Assembly (NCBI GenBank): GCA_020348305.1
Contig: CP070746.1
Span: forward strand, 2,346,089 to 2,378,797
Origin: Desulfobacterales bacterium
Lineage (GTDB): Bacteria; Desulfobacterota; Desulfobacteria; Desulfobacterales; JAHEIW01
DNA length: 32,709 bases
Direction: 5' to 3'
The notes beneath the pieces are model-generated. The model was not told the DNA's origin, did no database searches, and saw only the letters and a program-made list of their open reading frames with translations. Position 1 is the stretch's first letter. The number at the start of each line of letters is the position of its first letter. The translations under genes were made by a program, and so were the position numbers. Shown here piece after piece: positions 32,222 through 32,709 of the stretch.

Positions 32222-32709
32222 ATGACAGAATATGAATTACTGGAAGGCAAACGAGTTCTTTTAGTGGACGACGAACCGGATGTGTTGGACACATTGGATG
32301 ACCTGCTGCCGATGTGTGAAACTGTAAAAGCAGCCAGCTTTGAAGAAGCTAAAGAATATTTGGAAAATCAATATTTCGATCTGGCGATTTTAGATATTAT
32401 GGGAGTTGAAGGCTACGCGCTTTTGGAAATTGCCACCATTAGAAAGGTTACCACTGTAATGTTAACCGCACATGCCCTTAGCCCTGAAAACATTGTGAAG
32501 TCATATAAAGAGGGTGCGGCCTCTTATCTGCCTAAAGAAGAAATGATTAACATCGCATCCTTTTTAAACGATGTCTTGGAAGCCAAAGAACAGGGAAAAA
32601 ATCCCTGGGTCCGATGGTTTGACCGCATGGCTTCCTTTTTTGAAAAGAAATTTGGCAAAGATTGGCAGGCAAGTGATAAGGACTTCTGGGAAAAATTCCC
32701 ATTTTATTG
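32222..32709 (+). CDS. Response regulator with C-terminal extension, cut by the window end
   Basis: 162 codons are present and the frame is open at the window edge. The receiver domain is complete: Asp16-Asp17 in LLVDDEPDV, phospho-acceptor Asp58 in LAILDIMG, Thr82 in MLTAHA and Lys105 in YLPKEE. After the receiver (about residue 122) there is no DNA-binding domain so far but a basic/aromatic tail: NPWVRWFDRMASFFEKKFG, then DWQASDKDFWEKF. CAGGAGA precedes the ATG at 32222. It would receive phosphate from a sensor kinase that lies outside the window. The 49 bp gap to the amidohydrolase gene leaves co-transcription possible but unproven. Confidence 0.9.
   Translation, partial: MTEYELLEGKRVLLVDDEPDVLDTLDDLLPMCETVKAASFEEAKEYLENQYFDLAILDIMGVEGYALLEIATIRKVTTVMLTAHALSPENIVKSYKEGAASYLPKEEMINIASFLNDVLEAKEQGKNPWVRWFDRMASFFEKKFGKDWQASDKDFWEKFPFY

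Overview
The window looks like a chromosomal accessory (catabolic) region of an anaerobic or facultative proteobacterium. The style of the proteins and the mix of CoA-thioester chemistry, flavoproteins and a C-terminally extended response regulator recall sulfate-reducing Desulfobacterota. That assignment is an inference from protein style only: there is no rRNA, tRNA or marker gene here. Base composition looks moderate by eye. No phage, CRISPR array or complete insertion sequence was seen.

Layout. Positions 142-4019 are mainly minus strand: an AMP-forming acyl-CoA ligase, an MFS carrier and a small conserved-looking protein of unknown role. An aldo/keto reductase (+) and a class III aminotransferase (-) then converge with overlapping stop codons. 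From 6826 onward every gene is on the plus strand. First come an amidohydrolase, a GntR/FCD regulator, a second class III aminotransferase and a phosphotriesterase-like hydrolase. A CUT1-type ABC importer follows (Tat-exported binding protein, two permeases, ATPase), with a crotonase gene inserted between permease and ATPase, then two SDR dehydrogenases, a MaoC hydratase and a zinc alcohol dehydrogenase. After a structured 320 bp gap comes a CoA-transferase/MaoC pair. After a terminator and an SDR gene remnant come two acyl-CoA dehydrogenases flanking a fumarate-reductase-type flavoprotein. The last block (27254-32172) has a cupin, an IlvD/Edd-type dehydratase, a DapA-type aldolase and a diverged adenine-deaminase-like amidohydrolase, followed by a response regulator cut by the window end.

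Probable logic. An imported compound (ABC or MFS) would be opened by hydrolases (amidohydrolase, phosphotriesterase-like lactonase), transaminated and oxidised (aminotransferases, SDRs, ADH, AKR), activated to CoA esters (ligase, CoA-transferase) and taken through beta-oxidation-like steps (ACADs, crotonase, MaoC). The last block looks like a separate sugar-acid-like dehydratase/aldolase route. The substrate cannot be named from sequence.

Most notable: the two acyl-CoA dehydrogenases have lost complementary halves of the active site. One keeps the catalytic Glu but lacks the QRxxFG flavin-contact motif; the other keeps QRxxFG but has Asn in place of the Glu and a degenerate TExxAGSD segment. 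This is what one expects of an obligate alpha2beta2 hetero-enzyme. Other points: a pair of 124 bp near-identical MITE-like repeats bracketing about 25 kb; three related upstream elements that may form a regulon of the GntR protein; a 13-nt perfect anti-anti-Shine-Dalgarno sequence with no start codon; and a shared CX2CX8CX3C motif in both aminotransferases.
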